This document shows, one piece after another, positions 9,253 to 24,200 of a DNA stretch of 64,000 nucleotides. Position 1 is the stretch's first letter. Each line of letters begins with the position of its first letter. The notes below the pieces were generated by a model. That model was not told the origin of the DNA, did not search any database, and saw only the letters and a list, made by a program, of their open reading frames with translations. The translations under genes and the position numbers were made by a program. The stretch is from Prorocentrum cordatum (lineage: Eukaryota > Sar > Dinophyceae > Prorocentrales > Prorocentraceae): the NCBI GenBank assembly GCA_963575745.1, contig CAUYUJ010003075.1:18436-82435 (forward strand), in the 5' to 3' direction.

Positions 9253-11844
9253 ACGCACACACACACACACACACACTGACACACACACACACACACGCAC
9301 GCATACACACACACACACGCAAATACACGCGCACAGACACACAGACAGACAGACACACACACACAGACGCACCGAAAGACAACACAGACAGATCCACAGG
9401 CAGACAGACACACAGACACACAGACAGACGGACACGCAGACACACGGACACACAGACACGCAGACACAAGGATACACAGACACACAGCCAACCAGTCACA
9501 CAGACACACAGACATCCAGACACGCAGATACTCAGACACACAAACACGCGGACACACAAACACACAGCCATGCAGACACACAGACACGGACACACGGACA
9601 CAAAAGACACACGGACATACAGACACACAAACCCAGACACACAGACACACAGACACACAGACACACAGACACACAGACACACAAAAACACAGACACACAT
9701 ACACACAGACACACGGACACACAGACACACAAACACACAGACACACAGGCACACAGACACACGGACACACGGAACACAGACACCAACACACAGACACACA
9801 GACACACCAACACAAAAACACACAGACACACAGACACACAGACACACAGACACACCGACACACAGACACACAGAAACACAGACACACAGACACACGGACA
9901 CGCAGTCACGCAGACACACAACCACACGGACACACACACGGACACACAGACACGCAATCACACAGACACACAGACACAGAAACAACCAGACACACAGATG
10001 CACAGACACACAGACACACAGACACACAGACACGCGGACACACTGACAGACTGACACCCAGACACCAAGACACACAGACACACAGACACATAGACACACA
10101 GACACACTGACACACTGACACACTGACACACAGAAACACAGACACACAGCCACACTGACACACGGACACACGGACACACAGACACACAGACACATAGGCC
10201 GCCAGACACACAGATACACAGACACAAAAACACACGGACACAAAGACAGACAGACAAACACACACAGAGGAACAGGGACACCCAGACACACAGACACACA
10301 GACACACAGACACAGAGACCCACAGACCCACAGACACACAGACGCACAGACAAGCGGACACTCAGACACACAGACACACAGACACACAGAAACACAGACA
10401 CACAGAAAGACAGAAAGACAGAAACACAGGCACACAGGCACACAGACACACAGACACACAGACACACTGACACACAGACACACAGACACACAGACACACA
10501 GACACGCAGACACACAGACACACAGACATAAAGACACACAAATACAAAGACACACAGACACACAGACACTCAAGCACACTGACACACAGATGCACAGACA
10601 CACAGACACACGGACACTCAGACACACAGACACACAGAAACACAGACACACAGACACACAGGCACACGCATACACGCACACAGACACACAGACCCAAGGA
10701 CACACCGACACGCAGGCAAAAAGGCACACAGGCACACAGACACACACAGACAGACACACAGACACACACAAACGGATACACCGACACACTGACACACAGA
10801 CACACAGACACACAGACGCAAAAAAGAAACAGACACACAGACACACAGACACACAGACACACAGACACACAGAAATAGGGACACCCAGACACACAGACAC
10901 ACAGACACACAGACACACAGACACAGACACATTGACACACTGACACACTGACACACAGAAACAAAGACACGCAGACACACAGAGACACAAACACACAGAC
11001 ACACAGACTCACAGACACACAGACACACAGACAAGGCAACACAAACACACAGACACACAGGAAGACACGCAGACAGAAACACAGGCACACATACAAACAG
11101 ACACACAGACACACTGACTCACAGACACACAGACACACAGACACACAGACACACAGACACACAGACACACATACAGACAGACAGACAGACAGACAGACAT
11201 AGACACACAGACACAAAGACCCACAGACACACAAGCACACAGACACACAGACACACGGACACACGGACACACGGACAAACTCTCACACAGACAGACAGAC
11301 ATACGGCCATACAGACACAAAAGACACACGGACACACAGACACACAGACACACGGACACACAGACACACAATCAGACATACAGACACACAGACAGACAGA
11401 CACACAGACACACAGACACACAGACACACGGACACATAGACACACAGACACACAGACACACAGACAAACAGACACACAGAAACACAAACACGGAGACACA
11501 CAGACACACAGCCATACAGACACACAAATACACAGACACACAGACACACAGACACTCAAGCACACAGACACACAGACACTCAAGCACACAGACACACAGA
11601 CACACAGACACATAGACACACGGACACGCGGCACGCAGACACACAGACACGCGGCTACGAAGGACACACAGATACGCAGGCACAAAGGCACACAGGCACA
11701 CAGACACACAAACACCCAGACAGACAGACACACAGACACACAGACAAACAGATACACAGACACACTGACACACTGACACACAGACGCACAAAAACACGGA
11801 CACACAGACACACAGACACATAGACACACAGACAGGCAGACAGA

Positions 11845-12006
11845 GCCCCCCCACCCACCACACCCCCTTCCAGCGCTCCGGAGGGGGGAGGCGCCGCCCC
11901 ATTTGGGGGCCGGCCCTCCCTCCACTCCAACCACTCCGCCCTCGCGGAGCGCCCGTAAGGGGGGGGGGGGGGCCGGCAGCGCGGGGCCGCCAGCGCCGCG
12001 CGCGCA
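11845..12006. repeat. GC-rich island 4 (copy 1), type B
   Basis: Type B has 'ccagcgctccg' instead of 'ccggcgctccg' at the left arm and a shorter leading C-run. The inner hairpin is CCCCA-TTTG-GGGG. The following array has the type B word 'gacagacacacagacagat'. Confidence 0.85.
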
Positions 12007-13769
12007 CACACTCACACACTGACACGCACACACGCACGCGCACACACACACGCAAATTCACGCGCACAGACAGACAGACAGACACACACACACAGACGCA
12101 CAGAAAGACAGACACACAGACAGATCCACAAACAGAGAGACACACAGACACGCAGACACACACACACACAGACACGCAGACACAAGGATACACAGACACA
12201 CAGACAACCAGTCACACAGACACACAGAGACCCAGACACGCAGACACTCAGACACACAGACACACGAACACACAAACACACAGACATACAAACACACAGA
12301 CACGAGCACACGGACACAAGGACACAAAAGACCCGGACATACAGACACACAGACAAACAGACACAGAGACACACAGACACACAGAAACACAGGCACACAG
12401 ACACAAAGACACACAGACACACATACACACAGACACGCGAACTTACAGACACACAGAAACACGGACACACAAACACACAGACACTCAGACACACAGACAC
12501 ACGGACACACGAACACACAGACACCAACACACAGACACACAGACACACCAACACAAAAACACACAGGACACACAGACATTCAGACACACAGACACACAGA
12601 GACACATACACACAGACACACAGACACATGATTACACGGACACGCTGACACACAGACACACAGACACACACGCACACACACGGACCCACAGACACGCAGA
12701 CACACAGACACAGAGACATACAGACACACAAATACAAGGATAAACACTCACCCAGACACACAGACACATAGACACATAGACAAACAGACACACTGGCACT
12801 CTGACACAGTGACACACTGACACACAGAAACACAGACACACAGACACACTGACACACGGACACACAGACACACAGGCAATCAGACATACAGACACACAGA
12901 CAGACAGACAGACAGACAGACACACACACAGACACACAGGCATACAGACACACAGACACACAGACACACAGACACACAGACACACGGACACACAGACACA
13001 CAGGCAACCAGACACACAGACACACAGACACAAAGACACACAGACACACAGACAGACAGACACACAGACAGACAGACACACACACACACACACAAACACA
13101 GAGACCCACAGACACACATAAACACAGACACACAGACACACGGACACACGGACACACAGACAACACACACACAGACAGACAGACAGACACACGGCCATAC
13201 AGACACAAGCACACGGACACACAGACACAAAGACACACAGACACAGGCACACAGACACACAGACACACAGACAAACAGACACAAAGACACACAGACACAC
13301 AGACACACGGACACACGGACACATAGACACACAGACACACAGACACACAGAAACACAGACACGCAGACACACAGACACACAGACACACAGACATACAGAC
13401 ACCCAAATACACAGACACACAGACACTCAAGCACACAGACACACAGAGCACCATATTCACACACACAGAAACACAAACACACAGACACACGGACACACAG
13501 ACACGCAGACACACAGACACGCAGACACGCAGACACACCAACACACAGACACGCAGACACAAGGGCACACAGACACGCAGGCACAAAGGCACACAGGCAC
13601 ACAGACACACAGACACCCAGACACCCAGACACACAGACACACAGACAAACAGATACACAGACACACTGACACACTGACACACTGACACACATACACACAA
13701 AAACACAGACACACAGAAGCATAGACACACAGACACATAGACACACAGACACACTGACTGACAGACAGA

Positions 13770-13948
13770 GCCCCCCCCCCCCCCCCCACCCACCACACCC
13801 CCTTCCGGCGCTCCGGAGGGGGGAGGGACCGCCCCATTTTGGGGCCGGCCCTCCCCCCACGGACCAACCACTCCGCCCTCGCGGAGCGCCCGAGAAAGGG
13901 AGAGGCAGGGGGGGGCCAGCGAGGGGCTGCCAGCGCCGCGCGCGCACG
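13770..13948. repeat. GC-rich island 5 (copy 1), type A
   Basis: Near-identical to island 3, but with a 17-base C-run at its start and a small change between the arms ('ccacggaccaacc'). Perfect arms at 13807-13815 and 13882-13890. Confidence 0.85.
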
Positions 13949-14015
13949 CACACACACACACACACACTGACACACACACACGCACGCACACACACACACA
14001 CGCAAATACACGCGC

Positions 14016-14070
<55 letters not shown>

Positions 14071-15918
14071 CACACACACACACAGACGCACAGAAAGACA
14101 ACACAGACAGATCCACAGGCAGACAGACACACAGACACACAGACAAACGGACACGCAGACACACAGACACGCAGACACGCAGACACAAGGATACACAGAC
14201 ACACAGCCAACCAGTCACACAGACACACAGACATCCAGACAGGCAGATACTCAGACACACAGACACGCGGACACACAAACACACAGCCATGCAGAAACAC
14301 AGACACGGACACACGGACACAAAAGACACACGGACATACAGACACACAAAACCCAAACACACAGACACACAGACACACAGACACAAAGACACACAGAAAC
14401 ACAGACACACATACACACAGACACACGGACACACAGACACACAAACACACAGATTCACAAGCACACAGACACACGGACACACAGAACACAGACACCAACA
14501 CACAGACACACAGACACACCAACACAAAAACACACAGACACACAGACACACAGACACACAGACACACAGACACACAGACACACAGACACACAGACAAACA
14601 GACACACGGACACGCGGTCACGCAGACACACACCCACACGGACACGCACACGGACACACAGACACGCAAACACACAGACACACAAACACAGAAACAACCA
14701 GACACACAGATGCACAGACACACACACACACACAGACACACAGACACGCGGACACACTGACAGACTGACACCCAGACACCAAGACACACAGACACACAGA
14801 CACATAGACACACACAAACACACTGACACACTGTCACATTGACACACTGACACACAGAAACACAAACACACAGCCACACTGACACGCGGACACACGGACA
14901 CACAGACACACCGGCCACCACACACACAGATACACAGACACGAAAACACAATGGCACAAAGACAGACAGACAAACACACACAGGCACCGGGACACACAGA
15001 CACACAGACACACAGACACACAGACACAGAGACCCACAGACCCACAGACACACAGACGCACAGACAAGCGGACGCTCAGACACACAGACACACAGACACA
15101 CAGACACACAGAAACACAGACACAGAAAAACAGAAAGACAGAAACACAGGCACACAGGCACACAGACACAAAGACACACAGACACACAGACACACAGACA
15201 CACAGACACACAGACACACAGACACACAGACACGCAGACACACAGACACACAGACGTACAGACACACAGCTACAAAGACACACAGACACACAGACACTCA
15301 AGCACACTGACACACACAGCACCAGACACACAGACACACAGACACTCAGACACACAGACACACAGAAACACAAACACACAGACACACAGGCACACGCATA
15401 CACGCACACAGACACACAGACACGAGGACACACAGACACGCAGGCATTAAGGCACACAGGCACACAGACACACAGACAGACAGACACACAGACACACACA
15501 AACAAATACACCGACACACTGACACACTGACACACAGACACACCGACGCAAAAAAGAAACAGACACACAGACACACAGACGCACAGACACACAGACACAC
15601 AGAAACAGGGACACCCAGACACACAGACACACAGACACACAGACACACAGACACACAGACACACAGACACAGACACAATGACACACTGACACACTGACAC
15701 ACAGAAACACAGACACGCAGACACACAGAGACACAAACACACAGACACACAGACTCACAGACACATAGACACACAGACACGGCCACACAAACACACAGAC
15801 ACACAGGAAGACACGCAGACAGAAACACAGGCACACATACAAACAGACACACAGACACACTGACTCACAGACACACAGACACACAGACACACAGACACAC
15901 AGACACACAGACGCACAT

Positions 15919-15949
<31 letters not shown>

Positions 15950-16593
15950 CACATAGACACACAGACACAAAGACCCACAGACACACAGACACACAGACAC
16001 ACAGACACACGGACACACAGACACACGGACAAACTCTCACACAGACAGACAGACATACGGCCATAGAGACACACAGACACACGGACAAACAGACACACAG
16101 ACCCACAGACCCACAGACACACAGACACACAGACACACGGACAAATAGACACACAGACAAACAGACACACAGACAAACAGACACACAGAAACACAGACAC
16201 GGAGACACACAAACACACAGCCATACAGACACACAAATACACAGACACACAGACACACAGACACTCAAGCACACAGACACACAGACACTGAAGCACACAG
16301 ACACACAGACACACAGACACATAGACACACGGACACACAGACACGCAGACACACAGACACGCGGCCACGCAGACACACCCACACACAGACACGCAGGCAC
16401 AAGGACACACAGACACGCAGGCACAAAGGCACACAGGCACACAGACACACAAACACCCAGACAGACAGACACACAGACACACAGACAAACAGATACACAG
16501 ACACACTGACACACTGACACACAGACACACAGACGCACAAAAACACAGACACACAGATACACAGACACACAGACACACAGACAGGCAGACAGA

Positions 16594-16750
16594 GCCCCCC
16601 CACCCACCACACCCCCTTCCAGCGCTCCGGAGGGGGGAGGCGCCGCCCCATTTTGGGGCCGGCCCTCCCTCCACTCCAACCACTCCGCCCTCGCGGAGCG
16701 CCCGGAAGGGGGTGGGGCGGCAGCGCGGGGCTGCCAGCGCCGCGCGCGCA
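16594..16750. repeat. GC-rich island 6 (copy 1), type B
   Basis: Near-identical to island 4 over the arms. The 3' part is 'cggaagggggtggggcggc'. The next array has 'gacagactcacagacagat'. Confidence 0.85.
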
Positions 16751-18031
16751 CACACTCACACACTGACACGCACGCGCACACGCGCACACACACACGCAAA
16801 TTCACGCGAACAGACAGGCAGACACACACACAGACGCACAGAAAGACAGACTCACAGACAGATCCACAGGCAGACAGACACACAGACACGCAGACACACA
16901 CACAAAGACACGCAGACACAAGGATACACAGACACAGAGACAACCAGTCACACAGACACATACACACCCAGAAACGCAGACACTCAGACACACAGACACA
17001 CGAACACACAAACACACAGACATACAAACACACAGACACGACCACACGGACACACGGACACAAAAGACACGGACGCACAGACACACAGACAAACAGACAC
17101 AGAGACACACAGACGACATATACACAGACACACAGACACACAGACACACAGACACACATACACACAGACACACGAACTCACAGACACACAGAAACACAGA
17201 CACACAAACACTCAGACACTCAAACACACAGACACACGGACACACGAACACACAGACACCAGCACACAGACACACGGACACACCAACACAAAAACAAACA
17301 GGGATCACAGACATTCAGACACACAGACACACAGACACACATACACACAGACACACAAACACACAGACACATGGTTACACGGACACGCTGACACACAGAC
17401 ACACAGACACACACACGGGCCCACAGACACACAGACGCACAGACACACAGACACATGGGCACACGGACACGCTGCCACACAGACACACGGACACACACAG
17501 ACACACAGACACACAGACACACAGACACAGAGACATACAGACACACAAATACAAGGATACACAGAAACACAGACACACAGACACACGGACACACTGACAG
17601 ACGGACACCCAAACACCCAGACACACAGACACACAGACACATAGACACACAGGCAACCAGACATACAGATACACAGATACACAGACACACGGACACAAAG
17701 AAAGACAGAAAAACACACAGAGGCACAGGGACACACAGACACACAAACACACAGACACACAAACACACAGACACACAGACACACAGACACGCAAAAACTT
17801 GGACATTCAGACACACAGACACACAGACACACAGACACACAGACACACAGAAAGACAGAAAGACAGAAACACAAGCACACAGACACACAGACACAGAAAC
17901 ACACATACACACAAACACACAGACATTCAAGCACACTGACACACGCAGCACCAGACACACAGACACGCAGACACTCAGACACACAGACACACAGACACAC
18001 AGACGCACAGAGACGCAGTCACACGCAGACA

Positions 18032-18085
18032 CGGGGCCAGCCCTCCCTCCGCTCCAGCCACTTCGCCCTCACGGAGCGCCAGCGG
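18032..18085. repeat. Truncated GC-rich island 7 (copy 1)
   Basis: Only the right half remains, from 'cggggccagccctcc' to 'acggagcgcc'. It abuts the ~130-bp non-coding stretch before the stop codon of the giant ORF, so the satellite array ends at the gene's 3' flank. Confidence 0.75.
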
Positions 18086-18216
18086 AGAGAAAAGACTTGA
18101 GGGTGGAGGAGCCGAACCTCGCAGCACAGCCTTGCCCTAGTTTACCCGCTCTCCCCCCCCGTCTTGCTTCCCCACTCTTCCCCCCTCAACACCCAGCTCC
18201 CACCGCACCCCCCGCC

Positions 18217-21200
18217 CTATCGACCCGCATGCCAGGCGGACCCCGCAGACGGATCCAGCTCATTCCCCTGCATATCCACGCACCTCCCTCGGGCCCCCTC
18301 CGAGACCCGCTGCGACGCGCGCGTCGCATCCCCCAAATCGCGGCTGCGCTGGAACGCAGCCAAGTTCTCGATCCTTCCCGCGCCGAAACCTGTCACCACT
18401 CGCGCGGCGCCGCCGCCACTCGACGGCCCAGACGGCTCCGCGCGCCTCGGGCGCACCAGTACCCCCCCCCGTATATACGCGCCCTCGCCCGCGGCAGCCC
18501 CCTCCTCGACCGCGACGGGGCCGGGCGCAGCTCGCGCCGCCAAACGCGCCGAGCTCCTCCGCGGGACCCCCGCCTCTGACCGAGGCTCCACCTTTCGTTT
18601 CCCCGACGCTGAAACCCGCACCGCCTCCACCGCTGCCGCATCTTTCCCCCCCGCGACACTCGCGCACGCCACATCGCCACCTAGACCCCCGCCGCCCGCG
18701 CGCGCCCCCCCGGACCCTCGAGCACCTCGGACGCGCCCTGGCCTAGCGACGTCGCGCTCCCCGCCGACATCCCTAACTCCAGCCGCGCCCGCCGCGCCAC
18801 CCGCCGCCCCTGCATCCGAGCGAGGCGTCGCCGTCTTTTCCCGTGCCCGCCGCGCGGCGGAACGCGGAGCGGCGCCACCAGGCGAGCCAGAGACCCCCCC
18901 CTCCCTCGGAGACACCGCCCCCCCGCCAACCCCAGCGGTCAAGTCGTGGGCGCCTGCCGCGCCCCTTGACTCGGCTGCGCCCGAAGCCCTGCCCTTCGTC
19001 GTGACCGCTCGCCGCCCAGCCGCACCATCACCATCGACGGCGCGCCCCTCCCCTGACGTCGAAACCGCACACTTCCTCCGCAGGCGCCTGCTCGCGGAAC
19101 GCGGCTCGGCGGCGGCAACCGAGACAACGCCCTCCCTGCGTCCTCCACGGCCTGGCCCTGCACCAACTCCACCGCCGGACGTAGGCTCACCCCTCGACCC
19201 AACAGACGCCGAAGCCCCGGCCCGATCGCCAGCGACGCCGCCCGCGCGCCCGTTCCCTCGGGCCGCCGACGCCCCACTCCCCCCCTCGCGCTCCGTCGCT
19301 CCGTCGGCGCCACCACCAACAGCCCCACCCCCGCCCCATCCGCCGCCACCAGACGCACTCGCATCACCGCCCCCCGGCCCACTCCCGCCACTGCCCTGCC
19401 CCTCACGCGCTGCGTCCACCTCGGTCGCACCTGCGCCCGCGCCCTGCCCCTGACCGCGGCCCAGGCGGCAATACACTGCCATGTACGCCTCCTTCTGCTT
19501 GATGTGCGCCGGCTCGTCTCGGATCAAGCGCGGTGGCTCGTCGTCGTCAAACAAGAAGTACCTCCCATCATGAACGCGGCACAGAGTCGTGTAATGGCCG
19601 CAATTAACTGACCGCCCATTATGGTAAACCACACCGACCAACTGCATCTGGGGAAGCCCTGGCAGCCTCAGTTGCTCTTCCACCCACACTGCCTCCCGCG
19701 CCTCGGAGCCCCTCCTCAATTGAACCACCAGAACCTGTGGCACACCAGTGGCTCTCGTCTGCCTCACGTGCTTAACCCGGTCGCGCTCGTCGCGGCAGCA
19801 CCCCGGGCAGCTCTTCTCGATATCTTCAGGAGCACAAAAGTCGCAGTACAACTCCTGCAGCATCAAGGGCCCACCTGGACGCCCATGAACACGAAGCTTC
19901 AGCACATCCTCAGCCTCGTACGCGACAGTCTCGTAATTGCACACGTCACACTTCTCCCGCTTCTCCACGACGAACCCGAACATCTGATCAACGCACGTCA
20001 CCCGCAGATTCACCGCGCGGATGCTATCGGGTTCCCGCTGCGCAAACCGACCTGCCAACATCTCTGCGTCACGCGCAGCCACCATCAGCTTACCCCAATA
20101 CGCAAACACATCCTGCTGCTGCCACGGGTCATTGAACTCACTCGGCCGCCCCATCACATCGTCGTCGCAGTCAACGCTCGTACGCCGCAGCACACTCACA
20201 GGTCCCTGCTGCCAGCGTCGCGAGCACAACTGGTTGTACGTCTCCCACATCCCGCACACGCAACAACGCCCCGTGCCCCGGTCCTCGCACTGCTGCTCTG
20301 AATGCCATCGAAGCCACTCCAAGACGGCAGGCGTCCGCAACATCAGCTGCGTCACACTGACCACGTAGCAGGTGTGCCATGGCCGCGGCATCCCTCGGAC
20401 GGGCACGCACCGCACGCTGTCCCACGAAGCCGCGCGAATGCCAGCCACGTTCGGGACATACATGTCTGCCGGGCACGGTGGCGGCGGAGGCGGGCAGGGG
20501 CTCGGCGGCGGCGGAACCGGGCGACCCAAAGCAAACAAACTCTGTGGCCCGAACGCTGCGGATATCGCTTGTTCCCGACGGCGCTGTCGGCGGCCGGCAG
20601 CCCGCTGCTGCGTCCGCAAGTACGCCTCTCGATCTCGTTCCTGCGCCTGCTGCCGGGCCAGCGCCGCGGCCTCTCGACCACGCTGTAACCGACTCTGAAC
20701 CTCCACACCCTCCAGTCTCTGTGACTGATCGCGCGTCGCCTGCAGCACGACTCGCGCGCGCTGCGCCACGGCCCTCATCTTCTGCTCCCGAGATCCAAAG
20801 CACGCGTGGGCACGCACATACCCGAACAGCCCATAGTGGTCGGACATGTGGAACTCGGAACCCTCGAAGAACACCTTCCCTTTCCCTACCAAGTGCACCT
20901 CGGACCAGAGATCCGCTCCAAAGAGCACCCGGTCACGTCTCTGGCCGACAGCCCCCCTCTCGCCGAGACCCGAATAGAACTTATTGCCGGGGCAACCCCA
21001 GGATCGGCCCTCATACCATGCGTCCCTCAGACGCAACTGCTCCACGGCTGCCTGCACCTGCGCATCCGTGCTGTTCATGTCGCCCACGATGAGCAGCCGA
21101 TGGCATTCGTCCCCGCACTTCGCCACAATCTTCCCAAGTATCGCACGACGCCGTTCCCATGACGCGTCCGTGGGCAGGTGCACCGCCGCCACGTGCACGT

Positions 21201-24200
21201 GCCCATCGCCGCCGGCGCCGCCGTCTCCGGGCACCTGGACACGGCACAGCACGCACGGATCCTGCCCTGGCACAGCCACAGATTCCGCCCGCAGACCGTG
21301 CCTGACGTACAGATGCACATACCCCCTGGACTCGTGCGCCTGCGCAACGCCCGCCAATTGAAACTCCCCTGACAGCTCCTCGTACGCACCCCCGCCCTCG
21401 CACTCCTGCAAGGCAACGACGTCACACCCGCGCGCCTGCCTCCAACGGAGCACCTCGCCAAGAACCGCGGCGCGCTGATCCCGCGCGGTCCAGGAATGCG
21501 GCGCCACGGCAGCGCGATGCCCACCAGCAATGTTCCACGTCGCAAACGACAACGTCGACGCGCCCTCAAGGCCCTCTCCCTCGCCTGCCTCGTCCACGGC
21601 CCTCCCCACCACACCCGCCATCGCCCGGCCCGCGCCCGCCGCACTGGGCCCAGACACATCCGCGCGCGGGGCGACGCCGAAGAGGTCCAGAGCGTCACGG
21701 CACTCCTGGTCCGAGAGCAACAACTCCATGACATCCCGCGCACCCCGCGCGCCGACACCCGCGCGGAAAGACGCGAACGCGCCCCGCAACGCACGACACA
21801 CGTCTGGCACGAACGACTCCGCCGACGCATCCAGCACCCTGGCACCGGCCCCGCGACCAACGTGGCCCAGCAGGAGCCCGAGTGCGCCGGCGATCCTCTG
21901 CGAAGGCACCCGAACGTGCGGCGCCTCCCCAAACTCTACCACTGGTGGCGGGCGCCGCCCATCACTGGCCTGTATCGGCCGCAGCAGCGCGTCGATATTC
22001 CGAGCGATTCGCCCTGCAACCGCCTCCCTGCGGCCTCGATCGTACACGCACACGGTCAGAGACTCGGCACGCCCGAGCGCCTCCCCCGCCCGACCAGCCT
22101 GGACGCGCACGAAGATCCAATCCTGGGGAACGCCAGACACGCTCAGAGCGTCCACGGCAGCAACCATCAGCAACTCCTTCTTATCGCTGACGCAGCTCGC
22201 GTCCCAAACGCTCGTCCAGTTGTGCGCCACCCGAGCAAAATGCTCTGGGTTCTCCTCCGCGCCGACGTGCTCGCCCACCTTTGCCGAGGCCACAGTCATC
22301 GGCAGGTCTAACCCTGAGCACAGCTGTCGCGCCACCTTCAGGAAGAACTCCAACGCTTGACGCTCCAGTCTGCCCTCCGCCAGAGCGCCCTCCGACCGCA
22401 CGTTCACGACCCACTTGTCCATCCGCAGCGCGCAGCCACCGCGAACATCCCCGAACGCATCCTTCATCTTCCTGGCCGCCTTATCCAAGCTCCCGTGCAG
22501 TCTCGGCGGCACCAGCGCACCCATGGCCTCCTTCACAGCGCTCATGTGCAGCGGGCCCAGGCTCGGTTCCACGACATCGAACACGCGACCATCCCACCGC
22601 CCACACGCCACCCACCGATCCACCATCATGTCAGCGACACGGCCCAACAACTCCACTCCGTCGTCGTCCGGGCGCTCCCGCGACAGCCGGGCAGCGGCAG
22701 CCCTCAAACGCCCCCGCAACTCTTCCACCGTGTCAACACCAGCGAAATCCTCTGCATCCCCACCCGCCAGCTCCCGCGCGGCCTCGCGCTCCTCCAACGT
22801 CACACCGCGCACCCTCTTCCGGTCCAGGAGCCTGTCAGCCACGGCGGTCAGACGCCGCCGCGCGACGTCATCACCCCCCGCCTCGGCATCGACAGCCTCA
22901 GCCAACGCGGACACGCACGGCGCGCCGTCCTCACCCCAGAGCCAAGTGTCATCATCCACCACTCTGTTCAGACCTCTGAGCCTCTCCGCCTGCGCCGCAC
23001 GGACGGTCTCGAGACGGCCCAACAATCTCCCCGCCGCACACCTCTCCTCTGCGGTCCACAAATCCGCCTCGCAGTACCCATACTTCCGCAACGTTGACGA
23101 AGCGCGCGCCTCCAACCGCAGCTCGAACCGACGGCGCTCCCGGAACGCCGTCGTGTGCCTGGCCCGCATGAAGTCCGCGTACTCCGGCAAGTCTTCCTCG
23201 AACACCAAGTCCCACGGATGCCTGACGCGCGTCGTTGCGACGAACCCGATCCCAGCGACGGCCGCGGTCTTCGCCGACATGTGCACGCGGACTTTCGCCA
23301 ACGTCATCCCCTGCGCCTTCCAGTGCGTCAGAGCCCACGCCAGCTGCAGCGGGTAGTTCTCGCGCGCGAGGCCGTCCTCCGTCGTGGACGATACAGTCTG
23401 CCTCCAGATGGGCACCCAGTTCTTGCGCACAGGATCGTTCTTGAAGAAAGACCGCGGCTCGCCAATCTCGTCCTTTCCCAGATCGACGTCGTCGAACTCG
23501 ACGAAAACACAAATGGGCGCCTGCAGATCCGGGCGCGCACTGTTGTGCGGGTCCGCCCCGTCCGGCCACATGTACCCGCGCAGCGTGCCCATCGCCCCGT
23601 TCATCAACCCCGCCTCGACCCACAAGTTCTGCGTCAGCAGCACGCGCGCCCCTTCACACATGTGAAGCTCGTTCTCGATCCCTCGGAAATCGTCGGCCGC
23701 CATCTCTTCCGGCCGAGATTTACTTTTATCCTTCCAATTGTGATAGGCGCGCAGAGACGCAATGGGCTTGCCACTGGCAGCCGCCACCTGGTACAGCCTC
23801 TCCAGGTTCACCCTATCCGCGCCGCAGGCACCCGACGCCCGATCCTTCCTGCCATCCATCAGCAGCGGCGCCGTCTCGAACGCTGCGAGCTCCTCCCTGC
23901 CCTCCTTCGTCATCTGCAGCACCGACCTGTTCCGGCGCCTCAACCACGCATGATCCGACTGGTCCCACGTGCACTGCGCCATTCCTTTGGTCACCTCCAG
24001 AAAACGATCGGCATCCCGCCGGTACTCCGCCTGCCGCTCGGCGGACAGACCCTCCTTCTTCCCACTCCATCTGTGCACGCGCCGTAGCACGGCGACGTCC
24101 TGGAACGTATTGCGCACAAACTGGCCCGTGGCCACCAACTTCTCCGTGCTCCACGCATCGTCTGGAGTGCGCTCCGCCCCCCTCGGCTTATTTTTCCCAT

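Larger units (their letters stand above)
6890..18030. repeat. CACAGA-type satellite/microsatellite array of copy 1 with GC-rich islands
   Basis: About 11 kb of imperfect ACAGAC/CACACA repeat, with a pure (CAGA)n run near 8022-8094 and a (TA)n(CATA)n patch near 7087-7125. Seven GC-rich islands punctuate it. All six frames stay open for hundreds of codons (Thr-His-Asp-Gln on one strand, Cys-Val-Ser on the other) only because the repeat lacks stops; no gene is supported. Islands and their neighbourhoods alternate in two types with a ~4.7-kb super-period. Confidence 0.9.

Noticed and set aside
6788-18000. Very long open frames on both strands through the CACAGA array (Thr-His-Asp-Gln and Cys-Val-Ser polymers)
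   Set aside because: The repeat unit contains no stop codon in most frames. The products are simple-sequence polymers, overlap in all frames and shift frame with every indel.
6890-18030. Telomeric or subtelomeric repeat
   Set aside because: CACAGA does not match known telomere motifs, is imperfect, lies internal with sequence on both sides, and is duplicated together with a transposon.
19489-20436. OTU-type protease as in typical Helentrons
   Set aside because: The Cys box (TCYVVSV), CGHYTTL His box with following YFLFDDD, and AYMAVYCR end match the USP layout; the OTU D-G-x-C motif was not seen.
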